Shown in pieces: positions 6,081 through 7,128 of a DNA stretch of 7,128 bases (its first letter is position 1; every line of letters begins with the position of its first letter). The notes below the pieces were generated by a model. It saw only the letters and a list, made by a program, of their open reading frames with translations. It was not told the origin of the DNA and made no database searches. This stretch comes from an uncultured Ignavibacteria bacterium. GTDB taxonomy: Bacteria; Bacteroidota; Ignavibacteria; Kapaibacteriales; UBA961. The stretch lies in the NCBI GenBank assembly GCA_937868245.1, contig CALMMI010000629.1, positions 1-7,128 of the forward strand. The letters are read 5' to 3'. A program made the position numbers and the translations under genes.

Positions 6081-7128
6081 ATGCACATTAATCCAAATAT
6101 TCGCTCAGAGTTTTATCTGGAAGACGGAATGACATTTCTTAATAACGGTTCGTTCGGGGCTGTACCACAAACTGTACGGGCAGTTCAAGAGGAATTCCGC
6201 TTGCAATTTGAAAGACAACCTGTTCGGTTTGTCCAAAGAGAGTTACCCGGTCTTCTGCGGTCAACAGCTTCAATTCTTGGTGATTTTATCGGAGCGCGAG
6301 GCGAAGATATTGCTTTTGTAGAGAATGCGTCAACAGGAATAACTGCGGTAGTCCGCTCAATGATTCCTTTTCTCAAAAGCGGAGATGAAATTCTAACCAC
6401 AAGTCATGTTTACGGAGCAGTAAGGCAAACACTTATCCTTGCTGCTGAACATTCAGGTGCTAAACTTGTAGAGGTAAGTGTTCCCTTTCCTATTGAAGGT
6501 CCTGAGCAAGTAATTAATGCATTCAAAAGCGCAATTTCTGAAAATACAAAATTTGCAGTACTGGATCATATTACCTCTCCCACAGGAATAATTTATCCGA
6601 TTGAAGAGTTGGTTGCAATTTGCAAACAGTACGAAATTGCAATTTTGGTGGATGGAGCGCACGCACCCGGAATGGTTGAGTTAAACCTCGATAAACTAGG
6701 AGCTGACTGGTACACCGGAAATTGTCATAAATGGTTGTTTGCACCTAAGGGGAGTGCCTTTTTATGGACTCATCCGGATAATCAAACAATCACTCACCCG
6801 ACTGTTATTTCTCATAAATACAAGCTTGGATATACAGAAGAGTTCGACTGGACAGGAACACAAGATTTCAGCTCTTTCCTGTCAATTCCGGCAGGCATTG
6901 ACTTTTTCAATAATCACGGTGGGGCTGATTTGCGGACAAGTAACCGGGCTTTAGCAATAGAAGCTCGAAACATTATTGCCTCTGCTTGGAGCAAGCCACA
7001 CCCTGCTCCTGATGAAATGCTCGGTTTTATGGCAGCAGTTGAAGCTCCGATAGAGACTACAGGAACTCCGGAAGAAGCACAGGAACTTCATGATTGGCTA
7101 TGGGATATCCACAGAATCGAAGTGCCAG
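6081..7128 (+). CDS. Class V aminotransferase-fold PLP enzyme, isopenicillin N epimerase-like, 3' end outside the window
   Basis: From ATG 6081 the frame stays open for 349 codons to the window edge, so the last part is missing (relatives have roughly 380-400 residues). This is a fold-type I PLP enzyme. FLNNGSFG at 19-26 is the N-terminal motif of the isopenicillin N epimerase-like branch. ENASTGI at about 80-86 should bind the PLP phosphate, VDGAHAPG at 190-197 supplies D191 for the pyridine nitrogen, and GNCHKWLFAPKG contains K217, the Schiff-base lysine. FDWTGTQDFS at about 256-265 is also typical. The branch includes epimerases, cysteine-type lyases and desulfurases such as the ergothioneine lyase EgtE/Egt2, so the substrate cannot be told from this sequence; beta-lactam synthesis is not implied. 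The gene lies 89 bp after the plug gene on the same strand. No good promoter is visible in that gap, so read-through is possible. Family assignment is firm, reaction unknown. Confidence 0.9.
   Translation, partial: MHINPNIRSEFYLEDGMTFLNNGSFGAVPQTVRAVQEEFRLQFERQPVRFVQRELPGLLRSTASILGDFIGARGEDIAFVENASTGITAVVRSMIPFLKSGDEILTTSHVYGAVRQTLILAAEHSGAKLVEVSVPFPIEGPEQVINAFKSAISENTKFAVLDHITSPTGIIYPIEELVAICKQYEIAILVDGAHAPGMVELNLDKLGADWYTGNCHKWLFAPKGSAFLWTHPDNQTITHPTVISHKYKLGYTEEFDWTGTQDFSSFLSIPAGIDFFNNHGGADLRTSNRALAIEARNIIASAWSKPHPAPDEMLGFMAAVEAPIETTGTPEEAQELHDWLWDIHRIEVP

Overview
The window looks like a chromosomal segment of a bacterium in the Bacteroidota or the related Ignavibacteria/Kapabacteria group. 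Three observations support this. One gene encodes a protein of the type IX secretion plug family (formerly DUF5103), and that secretion system is essentially confined to this superphylum. Three upstream regions carry the Bacteroidota promoter pattern TTG/TTTG, 19-20 bp, TAnnTTTG or one mismatch from it. Starts lack clear Shine-Dalgarno sequences and the DNA is AT-rich. I cannot name a genus from the sequence.

Layout. At the left edge is the 3' part of a gene for a multi-pass membrane protein of unknown function (1-804), open through the window border. A gap of 484 bp without a convincing gene follows; it ends in a very good promoter (1195-1225). This drives a two-gene operon: a double zinc-ribbon protein with one membrane helix and a repeat-like helical domain (1289-2200), then a small integral-membrane M50-like zinc metalloprotease (2206-2733), separated by 5 bp. 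Convergent to it lies a nucleotidyltransferase of the YcgL/RlaP family (2750-3538, minus strand). A 276-bp divergent intergenic region then holds promoters for both flanking genes.

On the plus strand come exodeoxyribonuclease III (3815-4582), the type IX secretion plug-family protein (open frame 4516-5991, true start unclear), and a class V aminotransferase-fold enzyme resembling isopenicillin N epimerase (6081 to the right edge, incomplete). A strong inverted repeat (4607-4636, extendable at RNA level to 4601-4642) sits between the nuclease gene and the likely start of the plug gene.

Functionally the window is mostly unrelated housekeeping and accessory genes. I see no CRISPR array, RNA gene, insertion sequence or clear defence system. 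The part most worth a second look is the zinc-ribbon/membrane/protease pair. A second point is the plug gene, whose only in-frame ATG lies inside the upstream gene and whose signal peptide begins just after an RNA hairpin.
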